Shown here: positions 1-11,473 of the stretch, piece by piece
Layout: each line of letters opens with the position of its first letter
Numbering within the stretch: position 1 is the stretch's first letter
Assembly (NCBI GenBank): GCA_019843655.1
Contig: JACDQD010000003.1
Coordinates: 3,288,925-3,352,924 of the forward strand
DNA: 64,000 bases
Direction of reading: 5' to 3'
Source of the DNA: Lethocerus indicus
Taxonomy: Eukaryota; Arthropoda; Insecta; Hemiptera; Belostomatidae
Position numbers and translations under genes: made by a program
The notes under the pieces: model-generated
Seen by the model: the letters and a program-made list of their open reading frames with translations, nothing else
What the model was told of the DNA's origin: nothing
Databases searched by the model: none

Positions 1-295
1 GAACTCCTCCTTCTACATTCGGTCGACCGATTGGCCTGAATACGCTTCTGGGCCGCTACGGATACGTCCCAATTGCGCAACCGTTTTGTCTCTGTTATCC
101 TTAAACACAATATCGGACCCAAATATTTACGCTTGTTTGAAAAGAGATTTCATTCGAGCAGACGTCGGGATATTATATAAAAGTATTTGTCCAATTGCGA
201 ATCCCGGACGTATATCTCGAATATCGGAATTCGCCCCCTTTTGAAAGACTGCACTCTATACAGAGTCGCTGTATAGATTTTAGCTGAATTTCTTA
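1..295. other. Non-coding left edge
   Basis: No repeat, RNA gene or convincing exon is visible here. If the minus-strand frame at 296-415 is a first exon, its downstream intron would lie here, but I see no strong donor at its end. Confidence 0.4.
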
Positions 296-415
296 TTAGG
301 CTCCTCTATAAAAACGGACATCTGAACTTGAGAGTAGTTTCAATTTATCGTCGGCCCCGGATGATTTATTGACTCGCTTTTTCTTATTTTTTTTCGAGTT
401 TCCGCTCTCCGCCAT
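296..415 (-). CDS. Candidate small lysine-rich ORF or first coding exon, unknown function
   Basis: Reading leftward, an ATG at 415 in a good initiation context (ACGATGG) opens a 39-residue frame. It starts MAESGNSKKNKKKRVNKSS, turns acidic (GADDKLKLL), and ends DVRFYRGA before TAA. The lysine-rich stretch resembles a basic nuclear-localisation segment, and the composition is more protein-like than most frames in this window. The frame is open upstream to 499 but the upstream part looks random, so I chose the internal ATG. No good GT donor lies near its 3' end, so it would have to be a complete micro-protein or a chance frame. I recognise no family. It lies opposite to the plus-strand splice signals described elsewhere, so it would belong to a different transcript. 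Confidence 0.22.
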   Translation of the reverse strand: MAESGNSKKNKKKRVNKSSGADDKLKLLSSSDVRFYRGA

Positions 416-499
416 CGTCGATGGAAAAAGGAGGCTGCCAATGAATAAAGATGCAGCATCTGACTCCTGCCAGGTTCGCCCCGCACCGTCAGGGAACAC

Positions 500-2050
500 C
501 CGATATCCAATCTTTTAAACTACTATAGTCTACATTTATTGTAAAAAAAATTTTACCTAGTCTTTAGAAAATGGTTTTGAAGGGCTGGTGCAATTTTTGT
601 AATCCTTTGCGATCAGACGAGGGTTTGGGATATACAGAGCTTGCCATTTTCTACACTTCAGCTTCCTTCTTGGTTTTAAACGGTAACAGTCTCATCAAAT
701 GGTATGAAATGTATATTTTGAAGGATACAAAATATTATAAGGGAAAAATTACTTTAACGGTCCAGAGGTCCATATTTGAGAACCATCGTCCTATCTAGGA
801 TATTTGAAACGCTAAATGCGGTTCCAAAAATTTGTCATTAGCCTGCAAATCAGATTCATAATTTACAGACAGTGTCTGTAGGCGACACAGAAAACAAAAC
901 TGTGTGTTCATATCTCGTCCTAGATTCGTTTGAAATTCTGAATGTCGTCCAGGCTCGGAAGTGCGAGCGTTCAGAGCGTTATTTCGAAGTATCGACTGTA
1001 TTCATCCAGTTGATTACACAGTTGCCGCATTAGAGTTTATTTGACTGGAAAGGAGCAGTCCGCCGGACGAATTATTCGGCTCATTATACGAGAAAGACAG
1101 AGAGAGAGAGAGAGTGAGAGAGAAGGAATGAACGAAAGAGTGGGTTAAAAGGAAATTGAGGATAGCCGTAAGAACGCACACGCACGCACCGGAAAAAAAG
1201 GGGTAAAGAGGCGATAATTCTCGCGTCGCATTTGCATAATTTTCCAGCGCTGAAACTGAGAGGAAAAAGGGGAAATATATGGGACATAGTCAATCGCTGT
1301 TAGAGCCCAGCTCCGGCGTAGTATTTAACGGTTACGCCGACAGTCCCATCTTTGGATTTCCAGTTATTGTCTTCCGGATGTTTACCCGAAATAAGAGGGT
1401 ACTTATACCCCAGATAACCCCACTGGGGTTCTATCTGGACGTCGAGGATGCGTAATGGGAGAAATTTTCTTATATTACGGAAAAATTAAAAGTAAAATGA
1501 AACCGTTTTCTACAAATCAGCTGGTAGAAGGACAAATCTCACCCCTAGTTCTATTCGTATAATTGTTTTTATTACAACTGACTGGACTCCTGGGAAAGTA
1601 ACACTGGTGATATTTTCGGATGTTTATATTACCGGACTTCGTAATCTCTACTTCGCTGGACTATTCATTGATTACGGGTGGCTGTTGAATTTTGAATCGT
1701 AGCCACCTAAAGCCGCTAACACGCGCAGTATCGTTTTAATCATGTGCCAAAAATATAATCTACTTCTCGCCACCTTCAGTGTGTCAGTACATTATGAATC
1801 TCCGTGGGGCCTCCCGTTCGCGCTTTTTCTCCAAAACGGAAATTCCATAATTAATTCCTCCGATGGGGGCAGAAAATTTTAAATATCCCGTCCCCTATGG
1901 GACATCAGTGATATCTTGGGCCCAAAGTCATCGGTTGGGCTCGTAGCCGGTCGGAATATTGAAAGCGTACGCCTCTTTCACCCCGGACACACTTTTGTAT
2001 TGAAAGCGTACGTTTTCAACCTGATTCCTTTGTCCAATTATCGCCCCGGC
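500..2050. other. Non-coding DNA with a short GA microsatellite
   Basis: No exon or transposon is recognised. A short interrupted (GA)n tract lies at about 1098-1123. The 75-codon frame at 571-798 has no recognisable domain and no splice or promoter context, so I treat it as chance. Confidence 0.4.
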
Positions 2051-2054
2051 GAGA

Positions 2055-2117
<63 letters not shown>
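2051..2117 (+). repeat. (GA)n microsatellite
   Basis: Almost pure GA dinucleotide repeat of about 65 bases with one GGGA interruption near the left end. It generates spurious RERERE and SLSLSL open frames on both strands. Confidence 0.97.
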
Positions 2118-2120
<3 letters not shown>

Positions 2121-5100
2121 CCGGGAAACGAGAAAAATGAACGCCGCGCGGAATGCGATTGTTTTTCGGACTTTTTCCGCCGGCTTTAATTTTCCGCGCC
2201 CATTGTAATAACCGTGGTATTTCTTTTTTTTGTCTGGGGCTATTCTAAAGTCCCGGCGGTCAGTGATTAATGTCCGGAAAATTTACGGAATCTGTCGTCG
2301 AGCACGTGCGACTTTTCAAATACCGCAAAGAAAAACGCCGCGTCTGAACGTTCTGCGATATTGTTCATTGTCGGCACGAATTCCGGATTCCGTGATATTC
2401 AGATTTTTCACTCTCGAGTCGTATTAGCGAAACTAGGGCCAATAACCAGGAATCTTCAACCAGTGGAGTGGAGGTTGATTCATCGGGAGCTTATGAAAAA
2501 ACGTTTAGTAGCTCCAACACGTAGATAAGTGCATGATAGTATGCTTCAACTGTGTAGCCCTTCACTGCCTGGCTTCCGTCAAGATCGCGTGATCCCCGGC
2601 TGTTCCGGGATATTTCCTGTATTTGGATACCACCCGAGTTGGCACCGTTGAAACGGGCCCTCTATTATGATTATTACGTCTAATATTGTATTTATTTTCT
2701 TGTTCCAGGTGAGTCGAGTCAATATGGAAACGTAGACGAACGTCTCTGCTGACGTGAGTAAACACTTACGATGGATTTTTAAGCCCCGCGGACTTGGAAC
2801 TTTAAACATTTTAACGTTAACCTCTGCCTCCTGTCCCCCCCGGTTTGGCCTTCACCTGTAACCAGTGGGAGAGGAGACGGATAGTCTGGCCGTTAACGGA
2901 CCCTCGAAGACCAAAAACTGGAGTTCCGAACAATTCTTTTTGTATATTCTATGTCGGGAAAAACAGTTTTCGAGACCCCCCATTGTCCCTGTAATTCTCG
3001 ACTTACGGGACGTTTCCAATTTCATGGTGCTTCCCTTTGGTCGGGACCCCAAGGCCTGTTGTTGTTATATCTGGGAGGATGAGTATCGATTTGTTATGAC
3101 CGGGCAAAGACATTATAGTTAGCCTTTTGGGGATGCTGTGGACTTAGGGCCGGGGGGAGGTTTTCAGACAAACATTTACTCAATTTAATTGGTTAACTTA
3201 ACCCCCTTTCTGCCTCTCGTCCTACCCCTCCGCAGCATTTCGGGTTGACTTGCACAAGTCAAGAATCTACCGATGACAACGGAGCGTCTGCAAGTTTTAA
3301 TTAAATCCGTATTATAAAACCGATTGAGTTTTTCTGTCGAGTTACCCTCGTTAATATAGTTGCAGATTCTCATTTGTAGAATACAAAACTTTTAATATAA
3401 AATAAACGCTATGGAACATTGAAGAGCCTCCGTCAAGTTTGAAATTCTGGTAGGACGACGGCCTTAATTATTTAACAGGAGAATAACTAAATACTGCTTA
3501 TTCATGTTTTAAAAATAGTCGGCTATATTAAAACTTCCTTACTTTCTACGTACGAATGAAGAGCGAGACAGAATCTGTAAGAAATTATCCGGGGATTCAT
3601 TGAGCAAATATTCCTGTACAAGTACAGTGTATAGCTAGAATGTGGAGTAAATAATATTCAGTATTTTCTTAACCGAAGGCCACGGTAAATAACACAGTGT
3701 GTGCAGATACATTTACCGAACTGTCTAAAGAAATCCGAAGAAATCTGTAGGCCGCGGGTTGCGTCTATCTGCCCGAGCCGTCCTTTATTTGGGCATCAAA
3801 TGATTTATGACTCGATTTCGATTCGTATCTCGCGGTTGGGGGCGGGGGCGGGGGGCGGGAGCTGTCTCCGGGTAGACTCTGTTATTTCAGTGGGTTGTGA
3901 CGGTTGGTCGGGGGTTCGTGGGTTGGCGAAGGAAAATCCATTTTCTTTTTATAGGTATAGGATTTATGTGAAAGTCTGAGCGGACTGATGCGGCTCTAAC
4001 CGATCGGTATTTACTTTTGTTCAACCTACCTGTCCAATATTTGGATACGGGCTTGATGGTAATCGGGTTTGCACTTTACTTTTTGCGACCAGATTTACCT
4101 ATCTATCGCACCCAGCTAAAATTACAACACGATAAAATAAAATTGTTGGCTCGGCTCGAGCATTGTTGAATGTTTTTTCCGGCCTATTGTATTGTATTAT
4201 TTTCAGAACCATTATATTTTTTTATAATGTAATGGGACTCTCTTGAGATACACGAGCTCAATGATGAACAATTGGCGTGGGCATGACCCAGTTGATAACT
4301 TATTTCTGCCGAACCTCTTCATAAAGCGTCGGATTAATTTTCTCGATTTTGAAATTAAATTATATCGCTCCGGTGGGATTGAGTAATTTTATTTCCGTGT
4401 GATAGAGAGGCGTCGATGCAACCCCTGCAAGAGTTGGCAAATAGGGGGTGTTTTTGCCCTCGCCTCTTCCAATGGCGAAGATATCCTCGGGGGTGGGTCG
4501 TGCAGGCTCTGATTGTAGGGCTGGCGGTATCTCGAGGCAGGACTGGCTGCCCCTCACTTACGGTTATTAAAGTTCTTTTTTCGGCGCCCCCCCCCGTCCG
4601 ACACTATTTTCCCCGATTGAGCTCCCAGCGCCCACCCTCAACGCGAATAATCTCCAAAATGCTCCTTCGTTGTCGACCCCTCCATTCGGGCTTTACAATC
4701 TCCCCATTGCTCCTCGAGTTAAGAAATAAATGGGTCCGTAAATTATTTCCAAAGCGACGCCCTCGTACCGGCGGATCTAGAATTTGGATAAAAAAAATTT
4801 CTATTCTCTTCTCCTAGAGCCGAGCTCAAATATTATTATAAACCCACGAATACTTAGTAATTGTTAAATTCCGAAAAGTACTCATTCTTTCTGTAAATAA
4901 TCTTAAAAAAAATATTCGATGTCCCCCACCGGTATCAAATACACGGTGCACGTTACGCAAGAACATTACTAAATGGGAACGATGTTTTATATAAATTTAA
5001 GATACTCATTTGTTGATCCAGGACGGTTTGAAATATCATCCCGCTCCCTCGGTTTGGTCCCTTGCCAGTCCGTTTCGAGCTTCTCGACATCGTAGTATAT

Positions 5101-5190
5101 TCCAACTCTTGGCATATTCCCTCCCAGCAGGTATCTTTAATTACCCTCTAGGAGACGAGCATTAGACGGATTGGTACAGAAACGACAATT
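2117..5190. other. Non-coding DNA
   Basis: Apart from the splice signal at 2708, nothing is supported. The frames at 2865-3122 (85 codons) and 4416-4817 (133 codons) have no recognisable motif. A C-run at about 4589-4597 and scattered GC-rich patches are the only compositional marks. Confidence 0.4.
2680..2716 (+). promoter_or_regulatory. Candidate recursive splice site (ratchet point), junction 2708/2709
   Basis: A pyrimidine-rich acceptor (ATTTATTTTCTTGTTCCAG) ends at 2708 and is joined directly to the near-consensus donor GTGAGT at 2709-2714. A plausible branch point (TCTAAT) lies about 25 bases upstream. A combined acceptor-donor with no exon between is the signature of recursive splicing sites known from long Drosophila introns. 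It is the strongest donor of the five such sites listed for the plus strand. It could instead be the start of an ordinary exon, but the downstream frames are not convincing. Confidence 0.45.
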
Positions 5191-5230
5191 ATTTTTTAGT
5201 GTCGGCAATTAGTTTTTTTAGTGTCGGCAA
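5191..5230 (+). repeat. Two-copy tandem repeat, unit about 22 bp
   Basis: The 17-mer TTTTTTAGTGTCGGCAA occurs twice in tandem, separated by a few bases. It is a small local duplication with no visible function. Confidence 0.85.
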
Positions 5231-5369
5231 ACCGATCTGTATGAAAAAAAACTTTCCGTCGGGTCTAAAATCTCGGTCGATAACAGTGTAAGTTAAGTTT
5301 ACAAATTTTTGTCTTTTTGAAATATTTTTTGTTATATTTTTTGAAAAAGGGCCGGTTTCTATAGGGGCG

Positions 5370-5395
5370 GGGCCCTCCAACAAACTGGAGGGCCC
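5370..5395. repeat. Perfect 10-bp inverted repeat (hairpin)
   Basis: GGGCCCTCCA and TGGAGGGCCC are separated by the six-base loop ACAAAC. It lies directly after one of the three TTTCTATAGGGGC copies (5356-5368). There is no following T-run, so it does not resemble a terminator. Confidence 0.75.
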
Positions 5396-5399
5396 TCGG

Positions 5400-8300
5400 C
5401 TTAGGCGGGGGGGGTGGGGTGGGCCTTCTTGTTGTGGCCCTCCCTCTTAACTAGTTTTCTTTATCTTTTCTCTTCCCCCTTTTCTATTGTTCTCGTCCGA
5501 GAACAGAGCGGGGCACGTTCCGCCCTCGGACCTTTTTTGTGCGCGTCTTTTCCGCGTCCGAGCCCTTTGTGCCGCCTCCGCCCTATACTTCCCTTCCAGA
5601 CCGAGACCGAGACCAGGTACAAGGACTTAAAACACTAACCTCAACAGAATTTACGACTTGTTCGCCCCTCCGTTTCTCGGACCTTAAATTTATGACTGCG
5701 GAACCAATCCGAGCTGAGGTCCGGCGGGAATGAAATAAGATTAACAACGTTGGCAGGCCAGCAGAAGAAAGAAAGAACAGACCTTAGAGGATATATTTTG
5801 TTCGTATCTACATGCGTATTTGAACGCACTTATCGTCGCAATCTATATCTAGAGGGAATACTCGGATTTTTGATGAATACGAAATTTGAAAGGAGGGTGA
5901 AAGAGGGATATAAAGATATAGTTACTACCTAGGGCGTTGTTATCTGCCCCTTGTTAAAGCGATTATAAAATATTTATTTTTTGTTTAATATTTCGTTCGG
6001 TATTTATTCTTCTGTAATTAGAGGTATTTTTTAAACCAGAGTAATGCTATTAACGAAGCCGTACCATTATTTCGGAGGCTTTTTGGAAGCCGCATTATTC
6101 GGTGGTATATCAACCAAACCAGATCGTCACTCTTTCGGTGTTTGACACAAGCAAATGGGATTTTATGCTTATCGTACATCATCCCGATTGGCGGTCTGGG
6201 AACGAGTTTTTTTTTATCACGATCACATGACAATGGGTTCCTTATCCGTTGTTTATTCCCGTTTTATGATTTGAATCAGTGTCACTTATATTCAACACTA
6301 ATTAGGAGGTTTTGCAGTTATCAAATGTGTTTGCACAATTTATAATTCCCCGTTTAAAACCGCGTTGTAATCCATACAATCGCGTTGAAATGAAGAAATG
6401 ATTGACACTAAACTGACGGTAGTGGTGGTATAATGATCGTGGATCGTTTATAGTTGACTGAAAGCATTAGGAAGGAAATTCAGGATTGAAAAGGGGGCGG
6501 ATGTACTTTCCATTTGTGGAAGGCAAATTCCCAGGGCCATTAATGGAAATGAGGAAACATAAACCGAAACTCTTGCTAACTGTCGCTTAACTGTTTTTCG
6601 TTTCTCGACCTATTAGCCTATCGCGTGACTCAATTCATTTCTTCTCTCATAGTTGTAACTTATTTGTTCCTTTACCCGGGTCTCTTTAAGCCTCCTGCCT
6701 AAATACAGGCGAGCATTCTGAGGTTAAGGGATCATTGTACTTTTAAAAATTGTAGCATTTCATTTAACACTTTGCTTGTAAGTTTTGTTGAACTCTATTA
6801 ATTGTCAGTAGCTGAATGATCCGAAGCCTGTAAGAGACGAGCGGTCGGATAATTTTTTAATTTGAAGTTTAAAAACCCTAGAAGATTTCTTGCGGCTGAA
6901 AACTCGGCGTATTCTTAAAATTCTGATTATTTGACGATACGATTGTTATTTGTTATATCGGAGGAAAAATAATATTTTTCAGCCCGGCTGAATCAATTGA
7001 GAAAACTCTTGGCGAGTAGCGAGCCCGATTGATCGGCGCCATTAGGAGGAGATATCGTTCTTATTTCAGAAGAAAGAATAAATATATAAGGATTGAGCCG
7101 GTTGTCGGTAGTGGGTTCGGTTGGTTGGGGTAGACGGCGCCGATGGAAATTCAAATGCGGTGGAAAAATATTCCTTTGAATTTGGGTCCGAGTGGGCGGC
7201 GGATTGTTTGCCGGTCGGAGTAAAATACGGAAAATAAAAAATAATTGGTTGGCCGAGTTTTGCGGTTCTGAAACAGTGCCTGAGGGGGTGGAGGGAGGCG
7301 ATTGATCGGAGCCACCCCCCGACTCACCCCTAGCGCTCAGCAATCAACCTGGACAAATAATGAGCGAGCGCCACTACCCCCTTCCCCTTCCACTACCCGG
7401 CCGAACCCCTAGGAGGAACCTCTGAATTATGTATGAACCGTCGTCCCCGGCTGGAATGGGACGTCGGTGATGGGGAAGGGCGGAAAGGGAGAGATTGCGG
7501 ATAACTCCTCCGGGCGTCGGAAAAGTTCCAGTCGTTGGGGGGGGGGGGTGTGGAGACACTTTACAGGATACCCCTTTCCAACCCCCACACCCACCCCTAG
7601 AACTGTCAGAGATCCGGAAAAAACGTTCTGGAAAATGTCGCGCTCTCACCCCCGCGGTGGAGGCATGACGCGGGAGGAAACATGCTACAAAATGCGAGCG
7701 GCCCCCCCCTTCCCCCCTACCGCTTCTGTACCGATATTAATGGTCCCAATCGATACCGAATGAATACATTAACGTATTAGCATTCCGCGGGGCGCCCGGC
7801 GAAGTTTTATACGAGGTCGATACGGAATCGCAGTCGGCGGTTTGCGACCGACTGAAATGTTAATAATCCCTCAGTAGTAGTAAGCGATGCACGGGATAAT
7901 AACGCTAACTGTAATAAAGTACAGGCGAATATAGGGCGTAAAATAATGAGTGGAGCGGTCAAGGAGGCCGTTCATTGAAGGCTTTCCTTTCGTCCTTTGT
8001 TGCCACTATCGCTAATATACATTAATTTGTAGTAAAATGGTTGAACCGTGGAAATATTTTTATTTGCGCATTCCGGATATGAATTAGTGCCAATGGTGCC
8101 AAATGCATGTGGCCTCGGTGTCGATGAAGCTGTAGTGTGGTCGGTATCGACGTGTTTCCCGGTCGTTGGTGTGTCCGGAGGGCGGCCCCTGAATAATTGA
8201 GAGGCTCCTGGGCGGGCCGTTTTATCCTTCGGGGCGGGCCACAACTTCTTTTAGTATTTTTCGGTTAATATCCGAGCAGAAAGAAGGAGGAGGAGGAGGA

Positions 8301-9540
8301 GGAGTTGGTGGCCTCAACTCTTCCAATTGAATTTAGCCGTTGTTCCTCCTTTTCACATTTTCACTAACTGTTTAGTGAAAAATTAATCAGTCATTGAGCT
8401 CGACCCAGAAGTTTGGCCCCCTCTTTGTTTGTACCGATTTTTACATCGCCGCGAGAGATTAACAGATTAAATCAACTCGCTATATTAATTATTAAATATT
8501 ATGAGGAAATGTTGGATGAAAGTCCCTCTCTATTTCCCTCGATTTTCTGTTCAATATAAATAACACCTAAATCAGTAGAATAGTTAAAAATTGGACCGTT
8601 GTATACACCCGATTTTAAAACTCAGTTGGACGAATTATAAAATAATTTTCTTATAACTTCTTTTTATAAGAGCATGAAATATAAAAAATGTATGCATAAA
8701 AATGTGTATAAATTAAAATTTACAGTATGGAGCTCTGTATTAGGCCGTTGGATTTATTTCTAGGGTTTCAGGCGCTTTGCATGGCTAAATATGGATCTAG
8801 TTTTCTTTATTTCCATGTCTACAATTGAAAGTGGTCTCTAGCCACTAGACTACTGTGAGACTGGTTACCAAGAGAATTCAAACCATTGTCCCACGGATGT
8901 CTCATATAATAATCCATCGCGGTATTTTATACACGCCTACTCTCCCTCACCTTTCGTAAATAATCAAAAGTTATCGCCACCGCTGTAACGTTTTCATACG
9001 AGAAAATGTTATACAAGTGTCCTCCCTTCTTAAGTAAGTGGGTCTGTGTCGCATAATAAACCGAGAGGTGACGCGGGCGGCGTCTCTCTCCTCGTATGCA
9101 GATAGGGCCCCGAGGGCTTACCCCGAGCGGCAACTACGAGCCTCGGAGGAATGGAGATGTTTATCAAAATAAAAAGGGGGTAATACCAGATTACTGGATG
9201 TGCTGCCGGTAGGGGAGGGTCACGTACACGTGTCGTGCAGTAGCCGTAGCCGGGCATAAAAGTCGGAAGGGATGACGGGGGTGGCCGCCCCTAATTGCCC
9301 CTCCAACCGCCACCATCGCCACCCCCGAACACCCCATGCGTGACGACATTTACATTCCGCAGGGTAGGACGGTCCGATTCACACGGTGGCAGGCCTAATG
9401 AAACATGCCACGAAAAGGAAAAAAAATATTATTAGAATCCCTTTAATAACTTTTTAATGCTCGGCGCGTATAATATTGCGTGCAATCGACGACGCGTAGA
9501 GAGCGTAACCTTTGATCGTTCTCTAAATCTTTCTTGTTGG
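5400..9540. other. Non-coding DNA with C-rich patches and GGA repeat
   Basis: No gene or transposon is supported. A C/G-rich patch spans about 7270-7720, with a G-run at about 7540. A (GGA)n tract lies at 8281-8304. The open frames here follow the compositional patches. Confidence 0.4.
8281..8304 (+). repeat. (GGA)n trinucleotide repeat
   Basis: About seven GGA units, slightly interrupted at the left end. Confidence 0.9.
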
Positions 9541-9565
9541 AGATTCAGATCTTCTTGTATACCAT

Positions 9566-9602
9566 CCGAAGACAGTATGGCGGGACGCCTAAACCAGTCT
9601 AG
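9566..9602 (+). repeat. Diverged relic of the hammerhead-like repeat module
   Basis: CCGAAGA, an insertion, then TGGCGGGACGCC, then TAAACCAGTCTAG lines up with the foldback-arm module CTGAAGA / TGGCGAGCAGCC / GAAACCGGTCTAG. The match is partial but in the same order. An alternative reading is a short exon ending at 9667 before the donor GTCAGT (translation begins MAGRLNQSSVGVIAQDSY), but the acceptor is weak. Confidence 0.3.
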
Positions 9603-10508
9603 TGTAGGTGTGATAGCCCAGGACAGTTATGTCGATCTCCTGTTTGTTATACATGACTTCAGATCAGGTCAGTAGGCAACACAGACGCCTCTGCGTTGGG
9701 GTGCTTTAGTCGGAAATTTAGAAACTTCTTGACTTTTCCTAACGAAGATTGTTGGGGCCTAAAGAGCCCGCGATGAATATTAGTTCAGAATTGAAAGTTA
9801 CAAAACCAGGCGGTGTCGAGGGCACTCGCACAAATAGGTATTCAAAAATAGTTATATGTGCAGTACCGCCGATTCATTCTTAACATGGAAACTTAATGAA
9901 TAAAATAAATTGTACATTTCCTATAAAAGTCTAATTATTTGCAGGGAACTAAACTCTCCTGACGGTACTAAGTCTCCAGATTTAGAGCGGCCCTAAATCC
10001 AAAACCCACGTTTTCGATTTCGGTCATTTCCAATTTTTTTTTCCATCCTTGTGGTATCTTTAAAAACGTCCCGATGTCGTCCCCCGCCGCCCCTCACAAT
10101 ATCGGGTTCCCTCCTCCCTTTTGCCGCCGCGTCGGCTGCAATCTCGGTCCGAAATAATGCCAATATCGAGGGCTCGGGGGGTGAGGGGGGGATGGGGGTC
10201 CGGAGATTGGCTGTCTCTTTTGGGACCCCCTTCGCTTCCCCCCCCACCCCGGCTGCCAGAATGCCGTCTTTATTTTGCCGGTGGACTCCCCCTAACCGGT
10301 GCACCTGTGAAATTTAATATCCCCCCCCTCCATGGGCCTCTCTAAAAACAGCTTTTTCTGTTTGTTCAAAGCGTCCGTTTCCGTCACTGTTCGACTCTCC
10401 AATATAAATAACGGTTTTAGACCGTGACGATATTATTAGGTAAAACGGTTGTTTCCTTACTTGTTTTCTTGTAAATAAATAATATAGGATTTTAAAAACC
10501 TGATTGTA

Positions 10509-10837
10509 TTAGGGTATCCCATAAGTTTCTTCTCCCCCTCGCTTGAATGACTTTAACTGGCTTTGTTTATCTCTTATCCATTTATGACATAGGTTTCAGT
10601 TGTCCCAGGGCTCTTTCAAAGTGCGTTTCGTCGGCGCAAAAGTGTCTTTTAAAATTTTTCCACCACCGTTCAATACGGAGAGTCGAAAGAAGCGTTTGCG
10701 GCGTGTTACGTTCCGTCGTTTTAAAAAAGGCAATAGTGCTAAGGACACTGCAGACGAGATTTGCGCCGTTTACGGGAGTGGTACTACGACATTTGGGACC
10801 GTCGGCAATCGGTTTAAGAACTTATGGGACGCCCTAA
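10509..10837 (+). mobile_element. Internally deleted mariner-type transposon
   Basis: Terminal inverted repeats begin TTAGGGTATCCCATAAGTT at 10509 and end as the complement (AACTTATGGGACGCCCTAA) at 10837. They differ at two bases and are flanked by TA on both sides (10507-10508 and 10838-10839), as expected for mariner insertion. Between them, on the plus strand, is a degraded mariner transposase N-terminus that runs straight into the right terminal repeat. At about 330 bp the element is far shorter than the usual 1.3 kb, so most of the transposase, including the catalytic domain, is missing. It is non-autonomous. Confidence 0.85.
10600..10837 (+). pseudogene. Mariner transposase fragment, N-terminal helix-turn-helix only
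   Basis: The frame contains FRRFKKGNSAKDTADEICAV followed by YGSGTTTFGTVGNRFKNL. This lines up with the first helix-turn-helix of mariner-family transposases, where the family pattern is a basic FKKG segment, an alanine-rich helix, ICAVYG, then a second helix with a (K/R)WF-type recognition segment. Here the usual tryptophan at that position is replaced (NRF), so even DNA binding is doubtful. Roughly residues 25-70 of a normal protein of about 345 residues remain, and the frame then reads into the terminal repeat. The first 20 or so codons after the ATG at 10600 are not recognisable. No DDE/D catalytic residue is present. Confidence 0.72.
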
Positions 10838-10839
10838 TA

Positions 10840-11425
10840 CAAGTTACATTGAGAGTAAACTCAATCTTTAACTTCACCCCGGCCAATTTGTTTTCAGACC
10901 ATGTTTCATTTCCCTTGTACAATTTACAAGTAGGCATATTTGGTTGTTTAAACTCGAGAACGGACACATTTTAGATAAAATCATTTATTTTCAGACAATT
11001 CGGCTGGAACTTATCCACCCGGCCACGTGGTACTCGAGTTTCTATAAATTTATTTTATCTATTTGATTAATAGTCGTGCCCTTTCGATGGGCGCCGTGAT
11101 GCTCCCGGCTATTTATTAGAACCGAGCTACTGCTAGAGGTACTATATTTCAGTTCGGTTTTTCTTGTTTTTTTTTTCCTGTATCCCGCGTCTCACTTTAT
11201 CTATAATGAGTTATTGGCATCAAAATTACACCGCCCCGTTACCTCTTTACGTATGCGGTACAGTGTACCGGAGATCTTTGGGTTAAAAATGGAAAATATT
11301 GAAATGCCGCAATTAAATTTGAGTATATTATGATTCTGGACAGCTTTTATATGGTCCACGTTTCCCCTTTCGTTTTGTCCCATTTTCGTCCGTTTTCCTT
11401 TGTCTTCTCGTCCTGAGGTGAGGCG

Positions 11426-11473
<48 letters not shown>

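Noticed and set aside
1916..2140. Open frames across the GA repeat translating to RERERE or SLSLSL (also at 11328, 24588, 36899, 41485, 44464, 47441)
   Set aside because: Dinucleotide repeats have no stop codons in several frames; the translations are artefacts with no flanking coding signal.
5358..5368. TCTATAGGGGC read as a phage-type promoter
   Set aside because: Resembles a T7 core only by a few bases and makes no sense in this genome; treated as part of a dispersed repeat.
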